Part shown: positions 40,086-51,802 of the stretch, piece by piece | Position numbering within the stretch: the first letter of the stretch is position 1 | How the letters are laid out: each line of letters opens with the position of its first letter | Source: Limnephilus marmoratus | Taxonomy: Eukaryota > Arthropoda > Insecta > Trichoptera > Limnephilidae | Length of the DNA: 64,000 nt | Reading direction: 5' to 3' | Assembly (NCBI GenBank): GCA_917880885.1 | Contig: OU862920.1 | Coordinates: 37,979,019 to 38,043,018, forward strand | Made by a program: the position numbers and the translations under genes | Notes under the pieces: model-generated | What the model was told of the DNA's origin: nothing | Seen by the model: only the letters and a program-made list of their open reading frames with translations | Database searches by the model: none

Positions 40086-40261
40086 AAATAAAAGAGCGAA
40101 ATTCAAAATCAATGTAATTTATTTTCAACTGAACATTATAACAGATGAGCGCGGAGAAATAATAATTAAAAAGAAGGTGTGTTTAAAGGGCATAAAAATA
40201 GGAAATTCATCGTAACTTTTATCACATTTCACTACGTTTTTACGGTATGAGTTAATAAAGA

Positions 40262-40286
40262 AGCGTGTTGCGGGGGGGGGGGGGGG
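40262..40286 (+). repeat. Poly(G) run
   Basis: An uninterrupted G run of about 16 bases after GTTGC, in A/T-rich DNA. No associated element seen. Confidence 0.7.
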
Positions 40287-40374
40287 TTGATTTCTAAAAA
40301 CATCCTCACCCTCTTTTCCCATCATTTAAACTAGAATGTTGACGGATACGTTTAAGATTTTCACGGCCAAAAGC

Positions 40375-40612
40375 ATTTTCGTTATTTGTTTTCGGGGTGT
40401 TACGCCGTGTTGCGCTACCTTCTTCTTCAGCCAACGTTTCGGACATCATTACAGTTTCCATCATCAGGGCAGATCCGGTAGACGTGTGTAGATGTATCTA
40501 TCGGATCTGCCGAATCTGCCCTGATGATGGACATTGCAACGATGTCCGAAACGTTGGCTAAAGAAGGAGGTAGCGCAACACGGCACAACACCCAAAAACA
40601 AATAACGAAAAT
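40375..40612. repeat. Foldback element with hammerhead-like core words
   Basis: ATTTTCGTTATTTGTTTT at the left pairs with AAAACAAATAACGAAAAT at the right. Inner blocks CGCTACCTTCTTCTTCAGCC / GGCTAAAGAAGGAGGTAGCG and CGTTTCGGACATC / GATGTCCGAAACG also pair. Each arm contains CTGATGA, a short stem, and GAAACGTTGGC (40521-40557 plus; 40430-40466 minus). Related foldbacks lie at 25609-25740 and 51607-51802. Confidence 0.85.
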
Positions 40613-41335
40613 AGAATGTCGACACTTATTGATGAAATTGTTGACGTTTAACTTTAAAAATTAAATGAAAATTGTTGCAATCTACAATATCTACATCCGA
40701 TATCGAATAATTATTATTGAAGCGCTATCTGTCGGCGGGAAATACAACCGAGCCGAATCGAGTGATTTAAGTAGAGCTTCTAGTTTTCGCCGCTGATTCG
40801 TATCAGAGAATAAATCCCTATATATATTTTATTTTGTCGAAAAAAAAAAACTCCCAGCTTCCTTGTCTGAATTTCCTTCAACCGAAAGTGAACCTTAAGG
40901 TGGGTGAAACGCAAGGGGCAGAGTGATCGTTTTTTGCGTAAAAAAAAGTGAGCGGTCGATAAATTAAGAACATTAATATATATATATGTGTAAAGCAGAA
41001 GCAATACCCGAGACTTCAGCTAGTCCACATAGGTAAGTTTAGTTTTGATGAGTCTTGGATGTGCCTTGCGAAGATATTCTCAACCTGTTTGTGACCAAGT
41101 TTTGCAATGAACGAGATAAAGTTTTTAGAAGTACTCAAGTTACAAAAACCACTATTAAAGATGGATGTAGAACGATCAAAAACATTTCCAGGTTATCCGT
41201 GGGTAATTCCTAAGTTTTATTTCTCCTTGGATATATCCATTAATTTTACTAATAAATTATTTTACTGAAATACCGGCGCTAAGAGATACAACATGGTCTT
41301 TTCCAGATATATAAACACACACTTCACTACAAAAG

Positions 41336-41420
41336 ATATATCTGCCCTGATGATGGACACCGTAACGCCATTCAAAACGTTGGCTGACGAAGGAGAGAGC
41401 TTAACACCGCACAACTAACA
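41336..41420 (+). repeat. Half copy of the 40.4-kb foldback
   Basis: CTGCCCTGATGATGGACACC, AAAACGTTGGCTGACGAAGG and TTAACACCGCACAAC match the right arm only; no left arm is present. Confidence 0.75.
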
Positions 41421-41632
41421 TCAATCATTATAACATTTTTGTTCGTGAAAACCGAAATTTTCATATCATAATATAATATATATCTATAGAATCACAACAT
41501 TTATTTAAAGGTGTGTCACGATTTTGTACACTTCAAATTATTATCGATATTTTCCGTCCTGTTTTTTCTAATATTGTGTTAAATGCTAAAATTCTTTAAA
41601 ACGGTAAGATATTTTCTCAAATTCATAAAAAA

Positions 41633-42180
41633 AACAGAATGTGCAATTCAAATGCGGTAGAAGTACCATCATAAAACTAAAATAGATAAGAGTGGGGCTA
41701 CGAAGCACTTATCAATGTGAAGGATATTTTTTCCATACTTTTATCGTCGAATTCCAGTACACCTTTTTGTATATACTTGGTCATCTTATTAGTAATTGAG
41801 TTTTCTTCTTCGGAGTCTACAGACTTAGCTTTTTGAGTTTTATTGCCTGTTCATTGTGAAATGGTTAGAACATTTATTTTACAATTATTTTTTTTTGGAT
41901 TTCGTAAGATTGATTTGACCCTTGGTCTGCTGAATGTCTGATCACTAAGGTTCGTCAGGCGCTTTATACAACTAGACCAAAGGAGATTTGCGTGAGACCG
42001 TGGATTTATTGTATTATATTGAAATTGAGAAATCGTGAAATACTCTATTTTAATCGCTATTTCGTTCTCTCGCAAGCTAAATCATACAGATGTATGTGTT
42101 TGTCTCTTTTTAGTGTCGCTCGCTTCCGTTTCATCAAGTTTCAAATCATAACAGTGCTATAGAAGTTTTCACTTTAAAAA
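41633..42180 (+). repeat. Composite family i element with internal tRNA-like module
   Basis: Family i ends (GTGCAATTCAAATGCGGTAG; GAAGTTTTCACTTTAAAAA) enclose about 400 bp not found in the short copies. It includes TCGTCGAATTCCAGTACACC and, on the minus strand near 41915-41985, a tRNA-like segment with TGGTCTAGTTGTATAAAGCG and an A-GGTC-AA B-box-like word. The same composite is at 42910-43590, 53766-54382 and 55797-56258. Confidence 0.75.
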
Positions 42181-42909
42181 CGTAATACCCCCATAACAAA
42201 ATTTCTACCAGTTTATCTCTTCTCATAACTCTAATCACGTTGTCTAATTTGGGGCAAAAATAATGTGGAAAACCCCCATTTCATATTACGAATAGTATGA
42301 TGCGTTAAATTTAACTGTACCTATCTTGTGAATATGACTTCAGGTGAATAATTTGACGTTATTCACCTAGGAGACGAGGTTACCATAACGATAGAATTAG
42401 AGTATATGCGGCTCAAAGTGTTCGCAGCCAGAACAGGTACCTAATTACCTTCGAGGTACGGTTCACGTTTATCAACGCAGGGCTTCTTTGTTTAATGCTT
42501 AGTGGTGTTCGTTAGCCTTTTAGACACTCGCTCGTACATATCATAATATCATGACGTGTCGGTGTTAATAAACTAATATTCTATACTCCACCAGTACTCG
42601 TGGTCTTTATTGGTGTTAATACACTCACCAGCATTTGACGACATTTGTTGAAGTGTACCAAGTGTATAGTAATTATGACTATGTTAGAGTTTGACGGTGT
42701 TAATACACACGTTCATGATCACTTGTTGAACTAACGCTGCATGTACTCGTACGAATTGAAGCAGAATCAAGCAGAACTACAATTTATGGCAAAGCCGCTA
42801 ACATTTGCTTAGATCCTTTTCCATTATTCGTGGTTCGGCTCACGCTTCGGTCCGTACGTGTATACGCACCATACCGCGACTCACTCGTTATATCAGTAAA
42901 CGGGAATAT

Positions 42910-43590
42910 TTTTGAAGTGAAAACTTCTTTCTCTGAACCTAGATAAAGAAACGAGCGAGACTAAAAAAGAAACAAACATATACATCCTCAGGATTTAGCC
43001 TGCGAGAGAATGAGATAGCAATAAAATATTCATTTAATTTCGGGTACTCGGTTCCAATACAATACAATAAATACGCAAATCTTCTTTTGTGTAGTGGTAT
43101 AAAGTGCCTGACGAACCTTTGCAGACATTTAGCAGACCAAGAATCGAATATTACGAAATCCGCAAAAAAAAATATCAATATCTTCGAACCACTCCAAAAT
43201 GAATATGCAAAAGAAAACACCAAAGGAAACGACTCCGAAGAAGAAAACACAAATACTAATAAGGGGGCATACATTAATTACGTGAGCTCGAAAGAGGGGG
43301 GGGGGGTTCCAGCAAAATCTCGCGTTACTTGAAAAGAATAAATGAAATGGCCCAAATTTATCACACCAATAAAGGGGGCGGGGAGGGGTGTAGATTGGAA
43401 GAAAAACTGCTCACGTAATTAATGTATGCCTGCCCCCTAAGCACTGCACTGGAATTCGAAGACAAAAATATGGAAATAATCTTCCTTCAATTTGATAAAA
43501 AAAGTGCTTCGTAGTCTCCCCACCCTTGTCTACTTTAGTTTGATAAAGGTTTCACTTCTACCGCACGTGAATTGCACACTGATTTTTTTT
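42910..43590 (-). repeat. Composite family i element, interrupted by a MITE
   Basis: Begins TTTGAAGTGAAAACTTCTTT and ends CTTCTACCGCACGTGAATTG. The tRNA-like module lies at about 43085-43165 (TGTGTAGTGGTATAAAGTGC, AAGAATCGAATATTACG). A MITE occupies 43263-43437. Confidence 0.8.
43263..43437. mobile_element. PIF/Harbinger-like MITE with TAA duplication
   Basis: The ends GGGGGCATACATTAATTACG and CGTAATTAATGTATGCCTGC followed by CCCC are inverted with a small insertion. TAA is present on both sides (43260-43262, 43438-43440). Compared with the composite copy at 55797-56258, about 25 bp of host element are missing at the insertion. Confidence 0.8.
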
Positions 43591-43607
43591 ATTATGGCTT
43601 ATATGTT

Positions 43608-43738
43608 TTTCCGTGCATGAATCCCAACTGCTCCCTGCTAACTGGACATAATAGGAATATAGAATCCCCATTTGGGTTATATGCCGTGAGCCTGAAGGGT
43701 GTGGGCAGTGGAAGATGGGTGGTGGAGAAGTACGGCTT
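43608..43738 (-). repeat. SINE family A fragment
   Basis: CCCAACTGCTCCC, CCATTTGGGTTATATGCCGT, GAGCCTGAAGGGTGTGGGCA and GGTGGTGGAGAAGTAC are the complement of the SINE A 3' body (compare 17120-17265). Confidence 0.6.
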
Positions 43739-44608
43739 ATTAGTAAATATGGATATGTAAATCTTCAGTGAATTCTGAACCCCTTTAGAGCCCTTGGTAA
43801 TCGCAAATCAAATCAAATTTCAACTTAATATATTATGATATACTATAAACTTTAAATTTTTGATTTAAACCACAATATTTTTTTTATATTAACGCCGACC
43901 TCCTTCGGAACAACCGTTTCTTCCTCAGGATAAAAGATATACAAACTTAATATTACAAAATTATTATGGGAAAACATACATTATGTGTTGAAGTGGGGGT
44001 GGAGGCGTGTCTAGGGTTTGGTGAAGAGTGGGGAGAGGAAGTGGAACGGAGGTGAATGGAAACATATCTAAGATGGGGCTATTGGTGCCGTAAGATAGTA
44101 CTTATTGTTTGTTAATCCTTGAAATTGCAATACGTACTTCTTGTTGTTATTTAATTGACACAAAATGATTTTTCCTTTTAAATGTGCGTATTAACCGTCG
44201 TAATTAATAACATGGTAGGGATGTCGAATATATTAAAATATCAATATCGACGTCGATATATCGAGGAAAAATATCCATTTACCGGTCAAATTTTCAAAAG
44301 ATTTTGCGTTTTTAAAATAAAAGTGTATTCATCTCAATATTATCAATAGTAATTTTTATACACAATGTACGTTATTTTAATACACAAAAATCTCAATAAA
44401 AATTATGAAAGAATGAACTAATGCAAAGGCAACAGATTTGTAAGCTATTAATAGCTAAAATTTCAACCGCCAGATGTCATGGCCCAATACAGTTTTTTTT
44501 TCGATCGTTACTCTACGGTTTTGAATTCTAGTAACTTTAATTACGTAAATAAAAAAAAAAACGAGTATGCTTCAGACTACACAACTATTATCTTATTTCT
44601 ACAATTTA

Positions 44609-44928
44609 AAAAAAGTGTGTAATTCACACGCGGTAGAAGTGAAAATTAAAAGTCGCTAGATGTCGCTTTCTTTTCTTTTGCCTGTTTATTTTAAAGTGGT
44701 TTGAAGATTTGATGTTGATTTCGCAAAAGCAAAAATGTTTTTTTTTTTTATTTCGCACGATTCGAACTTCCGTTCGCTTGATGTCAGTCTCTCTAGCCGC
44801 TGAGACTTGTCAAAGGCCCTGCCCGCTGCGCTATCGAGGACCCGCCAAATAATAAATTTGTGACGCATTTGCGTTTCATCCGAATTTCAAGTCACTAACG
44901 GGGCTAAAGAAGTATCACTTAAAAAAAT
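44609..44928 (+). repeat. Composite element with a tRNA-like module (minus) inside
   Basis: Ends AATTCACACGCGGTAGAAGT and GGCTAAAGAAGTATCACTTA. Between them, on the minus strand at about 44755-44845, a tRNA-like stretch has ATAGCGCAGCGGGCAGGGCC (A box) and AAGTTCGAATCGT (B box). The module differs from that in the other composites. Confidence 0.7.
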
Positions 44929-46374
44929 TGAAAGTGTACGTTATGCGTGTCCCTATTTTGTAAATATTTACTTTATCTAGATTTGTCACCTACTACAAAA
45001 ATAAACCAAACATTGCATGACCGTGTAAGATATTGGTAAACCAGTGATGAAAACGTTAACATAATAAAAGTTTAAGCGATTGCTTCGTAGTTCATTTCAT
45101 AGAACGTCACAAGACCCCACTTTCACCTGTTTCCCATTTCTCCAGTTCTGTAGGTCATATTATTTACGTATCTTTTAAAATTTTATATTCAACACAACGG
45201 AGATATTATCAATAGATGCTTTAGCATCAGAGTTGTTGCTGGAAATAATCTCAAAAAGGAAAACGCTTATTCACAAACTGCTGGAATTTAAATCCTTCCT
45301 TTTACCGATCTCGTTGCATTTTCAACTGTAATTCTTTTCATAGTATTTTGCGTTTGAAAAGTATTTACAATGAAATCGTCTGCTTGAAGAGGTTTAAATA
45401 AGAATAATGTTGGCAATGCAAACTACTCGAAGATACCGATCCATTTTCAAACATTATTTAAACTATTTATGCTATTTATCATACTGCCGTTGCGCAACTC
45501 TTAAACCATTTAATGCAACAATTTATAGCACGGGCATGCCGGGGAGCTTATGCAATGGTTTCTGATGGCTTAAGCTCCTAAACCCTGAGAAGAGCAGCAG
45601 TTCTCGTCTATGCACGGATGAAACATAAGAAACGACTACGTCACGAACGTGCACCTATCAAATAGAAAGAGCACAAATGTACGTCATTTAAGAGCGTTTA
45701 ACCTGCCAGCGGACGAAAATCCACATTTCGTCGAAGGTTGTTCTTACGATCGTGCAGGGCGGTTACAATGAGAATGATTTTTTTTTAAATTACAGCTTTT
45801 TAAAATTATAACTCAATATCGATTTTATTTCATTCCAAATTTGCTTTTATTTATACCTACATTCAAAAATGCTGAAAGGCGTGATGATAAAACTATTAAA
45901 ATAATGTACTCTTAGTAATAATTTTTAGATTACAATTTTTTATCATTTTTCAATAATGTCTAAATTAAATAAGAATGTTAAAAAAATCTGAAATATATTA
46001 ATTGGAAAGTGCGCAAATAAATACGCAAACGGACCAATTTTCGTCAAGAGACACATGTACGTACATATTTTTTAATGATTTTATTTCTAAAATTAAAATT
46101 CTAAAACATGCGATACCTAGATAACGTATTGATTTATTTTATTGCATGATTATATAATTTGAAATGGGTGTGGTATAATACAAAATCTTTTTTGAAAATT
46201 TAACAAATCTGCCAACGACCTATTATACTAAAAATAATTTTTTTTTCTCAAAATTTAAAATACGCGAATGCTAGATAAAAGAACAATCTTTCGAAATCCA
46301 TTTAAAAAATTTTGTGGAAAAGAGTCAATACGTCTAAAATCTGTTTTAAAAATGACATATTTCTGGTTTTCTCT
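44929..46374. other. No gene recognised
   Basis: A G+C-richer island at about 45530-45770 has no frame or splice pair I can support. The rest is A/T-rich. Confidence 0.4.
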
Positions 46375-46470
46375 CTCCAGGCCGGAGTAGGAGGGACTGC
46401 TCACTACCGTTGGGAAAATTGTGTGAGGCTGATGGAATATTTGAGGCTGGGAAGAGAAATGGAAAGATCG
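46375..46470 (-). repeat. Possible SINE family A fragment
   Basis: TGTGTGAGGCTGATGGAAT and GGCTGGGAAGAGAAATGGAA loosely match the complement of the SINE A C-rich block. Weak. Confidence 0.35.
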
Positions 46471-47469
46471 GGAGTGCTTAAGTGATCAGATCAAGAAAAT
46501 CACTTATCTCCCTTCAATAAGGCCGTCAATTATGCAGAACATTGACAAATGTATGTAGAGAGGGCCTACCGAATAATGGCGTGCAGATATTTGATACACC
46601 CGATGATTTTTCAGAAACAAGTTTCTGGTTTAAATATTCGTACATTTTGACATTTTGTAAAATTGTTTGTACTTTGGATGGATTAGAAATACCTTACTTA
46701 TTATTCGCATATGGAACGTTAGCTGTTCGTAGGTATCCGGTATCGAAATGAAAAATGCTGATATTAGTTTCTGTGAAACGCTGAATTTTATTGAAATTCC
46801 ATCCCACGCTCAGTTCGAGCTTAGGACAAATTATTTATCAAATATTACTCGGAAAATTCTATTTGCTTTGTTAAAATGTCTGGTTACATTGAGGAGAAAA
46901 ACGAAATATTAAAAAAAAAAAACAGATTCTTTCCAGCAAAAATTTTTAGTAGTAAATTTTAAATCGATAAAAACAATGCTTTTCAAAGCTCATATTTATA
47001 TTTCTTTTAATTACCAGCGTAGGCCGTTTTTTAAAATAACTTATGGAAAATTTAGAACTGTGAAACAAGCATTGCATTTTTTTGTCTTGTAAATGTAATT
47101 TAATAGGTTAATATATTGTTTTGCGAGCCGTAGTACATGTATATATATAGTTGCGTTGATCTGTTGAAAATGTTGTCCAAACTTCATGAGCCCAGTGCTC
47201 ATCGTTCGAGTACTTTTGTTGCTTCAGGGGCAAACAAACGAATAGTTTCTGCTTCCCAAAGGGGAACATCACTTTCGTAGAGTTAGGTATGGTTTTTTTT
47301 ACTCTTGGCATCTGAATACAAACATGACCCCTATTTTTCATCAGAATGTCAGTATACCCTGTCATGCATGCAACGGGAAAAATTGAAAGTTACCTGAACT
47401 ATAATATATTTTTAATGTGTTTTGTCCGTACAAAGTCTATATATTGTTACTTTACTTCAAATTTGATGC
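46471..47469. other. No gene recognised
   Basis: The minus-strand frame at 47108-47365 (85 codons, basic, rich in K and T) is unrecognised; it may be part of the element whose coding remnant lies at 47470-47720. Confidence 0.35.
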
Positions 47470-47720
47470 AAGTAATGTGGTCAAGTAGTAATTAGGGTTG
47501 AAGTTTACTCTTATAGACCTTCATATGCTCACCCCATCTACCCTGATACAGTTTCTGGTAGATGGTACATGACCTTCAAATCTTAGTGGAATCGTTCACC
47601 TTGCTCATCACTGACAGCACTAAAATTTTCCGGAAATCAGCAAAGATGGCAATGCAAAAAATGCACCTTGATGCTCATGTTCAATTTGGGAGGCGGAAAT
47701 GGGTACCATATAATCGTTTT
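47470..47720 (-). pseudogene. Remnant of a widespread arthropod uncharacterised protein, probably transposon-derived
   Basis: On the minus strand: MSIKVHFLHCHL, FPENFSAVSDEQGERFH, then a frame change and YQGRWGEHM. The F-P-x-N..S-x-E-Q-G-E-R-F-H and Y-Q-G-R-W blocks in this order are a signature I know from uncharacterised proteins present in many copies in arthropod genomes. Here the coding sequence has at least three stops (two in place of residues normally Asp/Gln-like) and one frameshift within 250 bp, so it is dead. The function of the family is not known to me. A transposon origin is inferred from copy number, not from ends seen here. Confidence 0.6.
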
Positions 47721-47727
47721 ATAACTT

Positions 47728-47835
47728 AGCAGGAGTGCCCGGGTTCATGATTTGAGGTTTATAGGGTCTTAGGTCTTGGCGGCGAGTGGGTTAGCCCATC
47801 GAGAGAGACTGGATCTAAATTTGAAGCCGGCACAA
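47728..47835 (+). repeat. SINE family B fragment
   Basis: AGCAGGAGTGCCCGGGTTCA, TTAGGTCTTGGCGGCGA and CGAGAGAGACTGGATC correspond to the SINE B body at 14928-15010 and (complemented) 26700-26790. Confidence 0.6.
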
Positions 47836-50415
47836 GAGATGGCTCGAAAATTGAAAATTGGGGTATTATAGTTTTAAAACACTTTGAATTTATTACTTTA
47901 TCGTATTATAAGAATTCCGTTTAGTTTGTAAAAAATATTTAACGTTAATTAACTATTACGGTTATTTAAAATAGGTCAAAATGAAGTGCAATACAAGCCA
48001 ATAACTTGGAACCTACTCTTTATCAAATTTCAAAGGATATTTTCGTACTTAATGAGTAGGACATTCTCGCCTTGGTTAATTTCCAGTTTACCTAGAGCTG
48101 TTCATTACTCAAACCTTTTGAAGGGTGTATTTGTTTGACAGCTCTCGGTGGAGTTAGTTTTAATAAAGAATGCGCACAATACCAGACATTTAAACACAGG
48201 AAATCACAAAACATACTCATACAAACATCCCCATTCATTTGACATACGACCCTTCTGAAAGTCGGGCGGTTTGTCAAAGAAAAACATTGAATTAGTCCCG
48301 TTGGCGGTTTATTTAGCCTGTCCGTTCGAGAGTTGAATATTTTACGACCAGCAACGAGATTTCATTTTAATCCTCTGAATATTAAATGCGGTGGAATTTA
48401 GCAAAGTTTCGCTTTATTATATTTTTGCTTTACATTATTTACATTTGACAGTTAAACGAGCTGTATTTTTTTAAAGTCGAAGAAAAACCTGTTGACGTAG
48501 GTTTTATTCTTTTGTTGAAGGCCTATTTTCTTTAAATAAGTACTAAAATGATTAAGTATACCAAAATACGATATCCTTTTGTTGAGCAAAGTTGATTTTG
48601 AAAGAGTGTGGGTTCTTTTTTTACAATAATGGTTTCATTTATACATTTTTTTGGTTTTCAAAAGATTTTTTAATCTTCCCATGTCCAACATGATGGTGAT
48701 CAACGTTGACTTCTTTAAATTTTAATATCTCCTTACAACAAACATTAAAATTTAAAAAAGGTAATTTTTTATAAAAATTCATTATTCAAACATTGTTTTG
48801 CGACAATAATATGCACATATCGAAGAATTACTTAATATTTGTACGATGAAGATGTACGATCTTTATTTCAGGTAACTCCTAAGATATGAGGTAATCGAAT
48901 AATACATAAATATAATTAATTTAACAACTTTCCGCAAATAAATGTGTAAATAACCGAAATACAAATATAACGCTGAGCTTGTCACCTTGAGATCGGAAGG
49001 AAGTTTCCGAACTTGGTAACGGGATAATACCTCCATCGAATTATAAACAAGCATTCTCTCTAAGTACGTTATTGCTTTATGTTGTGGTGCCGACCACCTA
49101 ATTAGGCACATATACGTGTAAACCGTTAGTAACTGGGTTTATATTGTGCATTCTAGATAAGCGTGGGCTCATTAACCAGTTAGTAACCAGTTTGCAACTA
49201 CTCGGGTAGTGTTAATATTGTGCCACAACACCCCTATCAACATAGCTTATGTAAAGTATAGGGAAGAGCCTGGACTACTAGAAGAGGTGTGGACTACTTC
49301 AGTTCATAGCTGGGTCAATCGATCTCTTCGTACAACCCTGGTCGATCCGCCCACTGGCGATGAGATCGGGTACTTTACGAGAAAAAATGTTTTAGATAGA
49401 CCGATGCGCCGCCGGTGGCCGCCGTGTTTGATAGTTAGGGTACTTTTAGATCGGTACTAGGTAGGTAGTAGGTAGTATCGAATGTACCCGATCTTTAATA
49501 GGATACATCGGGTAGTAAGTCGACGTCATAGATGTATAAATTGCATAGACGGAGCTTATCGATTCACGTTCTCGCTACACAACAATAGAGACGGTTAATT
49601 TGAAATAGACTGTCACGTTGTTGTTCCAGTTACCAGAAACTGATACATGGATTATTTAGAACTCATTACACATGTACACAACTGCTGTACACCTACATTT
49701 ACTTTACGAACCAGTTTTCGGTAGCGGCAAAGTTTATCAGTTTTTATCGAATAATATTAGCTAATTGCTAATTTCGGTACTATGTGGAAACTTCAATTAC
49801 TGTCATGTATTAAATATTTCCATCGCACCGCTTCCCCGAGCCATTGGCAGAAATGATGGACCGCCACATAACACCTCGTTTCATTCATGCATACACACTT
49901 TTTATTTATTCTGACTGACATGACTCGACTTACTTGATCGTAACACGTCTACCATGACTTTTTCTTCCATTATTTAAAATTCTGGTTTTGCAATGAGTAC
50001 AATACAAAATAAATAATGTTCGCACAATTTTTATTTTCTAACTGAAAAAATAAGCGACTTCAAATCAGTCTCTAGCAAAAGATAGATAAAGACTATTTCA
50101 GATTTTAGCTATTTAACATCTCTATTTCTCTGTGGCCATAACAAGACACCTAACGGGTGCTGACCAAGTTGACGGTATTTTTTTTAACGATCAGAAATTT
50201 TTTAAACAGTAACCCGATTGATCATTGTTGGTTTGTGATCGAGTCAAAGTGATCGGGTAGTTCACGATCGACCCAGAAGTTCTTTGCAAATGAAATAAAC
50301 CAGCTATGTAATCGTTGATCATATTAATCTCCAATTTTCCATTCGGATATATCTTAGTGAATTTATTTTTTTATGCATCTATGGGTAATGGTAGAGAAAG
50401 AAGAACAATGAAAGA
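47836..50415. other. No gene recognised
   Basis: The 2.6 kb hold only short frames. The 49200-49500 part is G+C-richer with a 83-codon frame (49209-49460) lacking motifs. No splice-supported exon found. Confidence 0.4.
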
Positions 50416-51116
50416 TGTTGTGTAATGTTGTTATCTTTATTATGTAGACAGTAATAGTGAAGGTATCAGGATGGGATGCATAACACGTAGATAACATCAC
50501 GAGTAGTTACGTGGATCGCGGACGGTGCTCGACGCGCTGCGGAAGGAGACTTGATAATTTTGTGCTCAATGATGGGGAAGGTCGCTGATCTTCCTAGTCC
50601 TCCAGTGAGATGCTCAACGTCGTAGTTGGTGGAGATTATGGGTCAAATTTCTCCAGTCCGATGGTAAAGGGAGATAACAATGGTGAATCCTACAGTCGGT
50701 CAATAGTGGAGAAGTGTGGAATAGTGAATAAAATTCTCCTAAAACGGTTGTACACCAATATATCGTGGAGAAGATTACAAATTAAATAGGCCTAGTGACA
50801 GTTTTATTTCTTTGTGACATGAGTCAAAAGATACTGCGTGTAAGTGACATTGAGAATGTCGATGGTCAAAGCAGAATCGTTAAGCAGTTGAGTCTCTCTG
50901 TTTATTGGCGCGTTCTGATAGGCAGAAGTCCTCCCTTTCGGAGCATAAACTTTTTAAATTTTATTTTTTGTATTTTTTACTCTCTCTTTAATGATCCCCC
51001 TTGTCCGGGAGACCTGTAGATCTTCGGCCCCTTACGTGGCGGCGAATTGATTAGTAGTATGCCCACTTAATTTGGATGCCATATCGCTCACCCCGGCAGA
51101 TAAAACTCTACCAACA
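50416..51116 (-). repeat. Probable solo LTR (701 bp)
   Basis: Read on the minus strand the segment begins TGTTGGTAGAG and ends ATTACACAACA, giving TG..CA ends with an inverted TGTTG/CAACA. An AATAAA lies 25 bp before the end, in the place of a polyadenylation signal. The segment is G+C-richer than its flanks. I see no clear target-site duplication, no second copy and no internal coding region, so the call is an inference. Confidence 0.4.
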
Positions 51117-51606
51117 ACATATTAAAATAATATATTAAAAAAAAAAACTGATGACCAACCTAAATAAAAAGATTTTACTGGTTAACGGTCGACTGAGATA
51201 ACGCCCTGTCTGAGATGTACGTGATTAAAACAAAGAACTGTCTCTTAAAAGCGCCGTCCCGACATTAAGTTAGGCCAGTTTTGATGACTAGTTTGTTTTA
51301 GCGCGGCATCGGTATTCTGAACATTTCTACTATATCTACGCAAGTTGTAAGTGGTGCGGCGTGTTTGGTATTCCAACAACTCGGGTGACAGTCTAACTTT
51401 ATTCAATCTAACCTAACCGGAGTGAGTTGGTAGTTTTCAATAGACGTTGACGACAATTTACGAAAGGTCAGTAAGGGTTGTAAGGGATTTAGTTCGCTTT
51501 GAACGGACGCGTACTCGCTATATCAATTAACGAATAGTAGTGACAAAATTGTTGAAAACTTTGTTAAACAAAAGGTTTAATTTTAAACGATAATAAATTA
51601 CTGGAT
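51117..51606. other. No gene recognised
   Basis: The stretch 51290-51540 is G+C-richer with a TCAGT-type initiator-like word followed by AAGG, but I cannot support a promoter or exon. Confidence 0.3.
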
Positions 51607-51802
51607 AGTGATTTATTTATATTTAGTTTATTATTCCGTGTTGCGCTTCTTCCTTCGTTAGCCAACGTTTCGGACAGACTTACAGTGTTCGTTATTACAC
51701 ATGTTTGCTACTTTTCTGCCTAACAACTACACTGTAATGCTGTCCGAAACGTCAGCAAAAGAAGAACAGCAACACGGCGTAATAACCTAAAAATAAATCA
51801 CT
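51607..51802. repeat. Foldback element, third member of the GTTTCGGAC family
   Basis: AGTGATTTATTTATATTTAG pairs with the right end CTAAAAATAAATCACT. Inner GCCAACGTTTCGGACAG pairs with CTGTCCGAAACGTCAGC. The hammerhead-like CTGATGA word of the 40.4-kb copy is lost. Confidence 0.8.

Noticed and set aside
40521..40560. Complete hammerhead ribozyme
   Set aside because: The CUGAUGA, stem II and GAAA parts are there but no stem III with a GUC/GUH cleavage site is visible; it is reported only as hammerhead-like.
46360..46490. Exon after a strong TTCTCTCTCCAG acceptor
   Set aside because: The following DNA resembles the complement of the SINE A body, so the splice-like site is probably fortuitous.
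51290..51540. Core promoter or first exon
   Set aside because: Only a G+C rise and an initiator-like word; no TATA, downstream element or open frame to support it.
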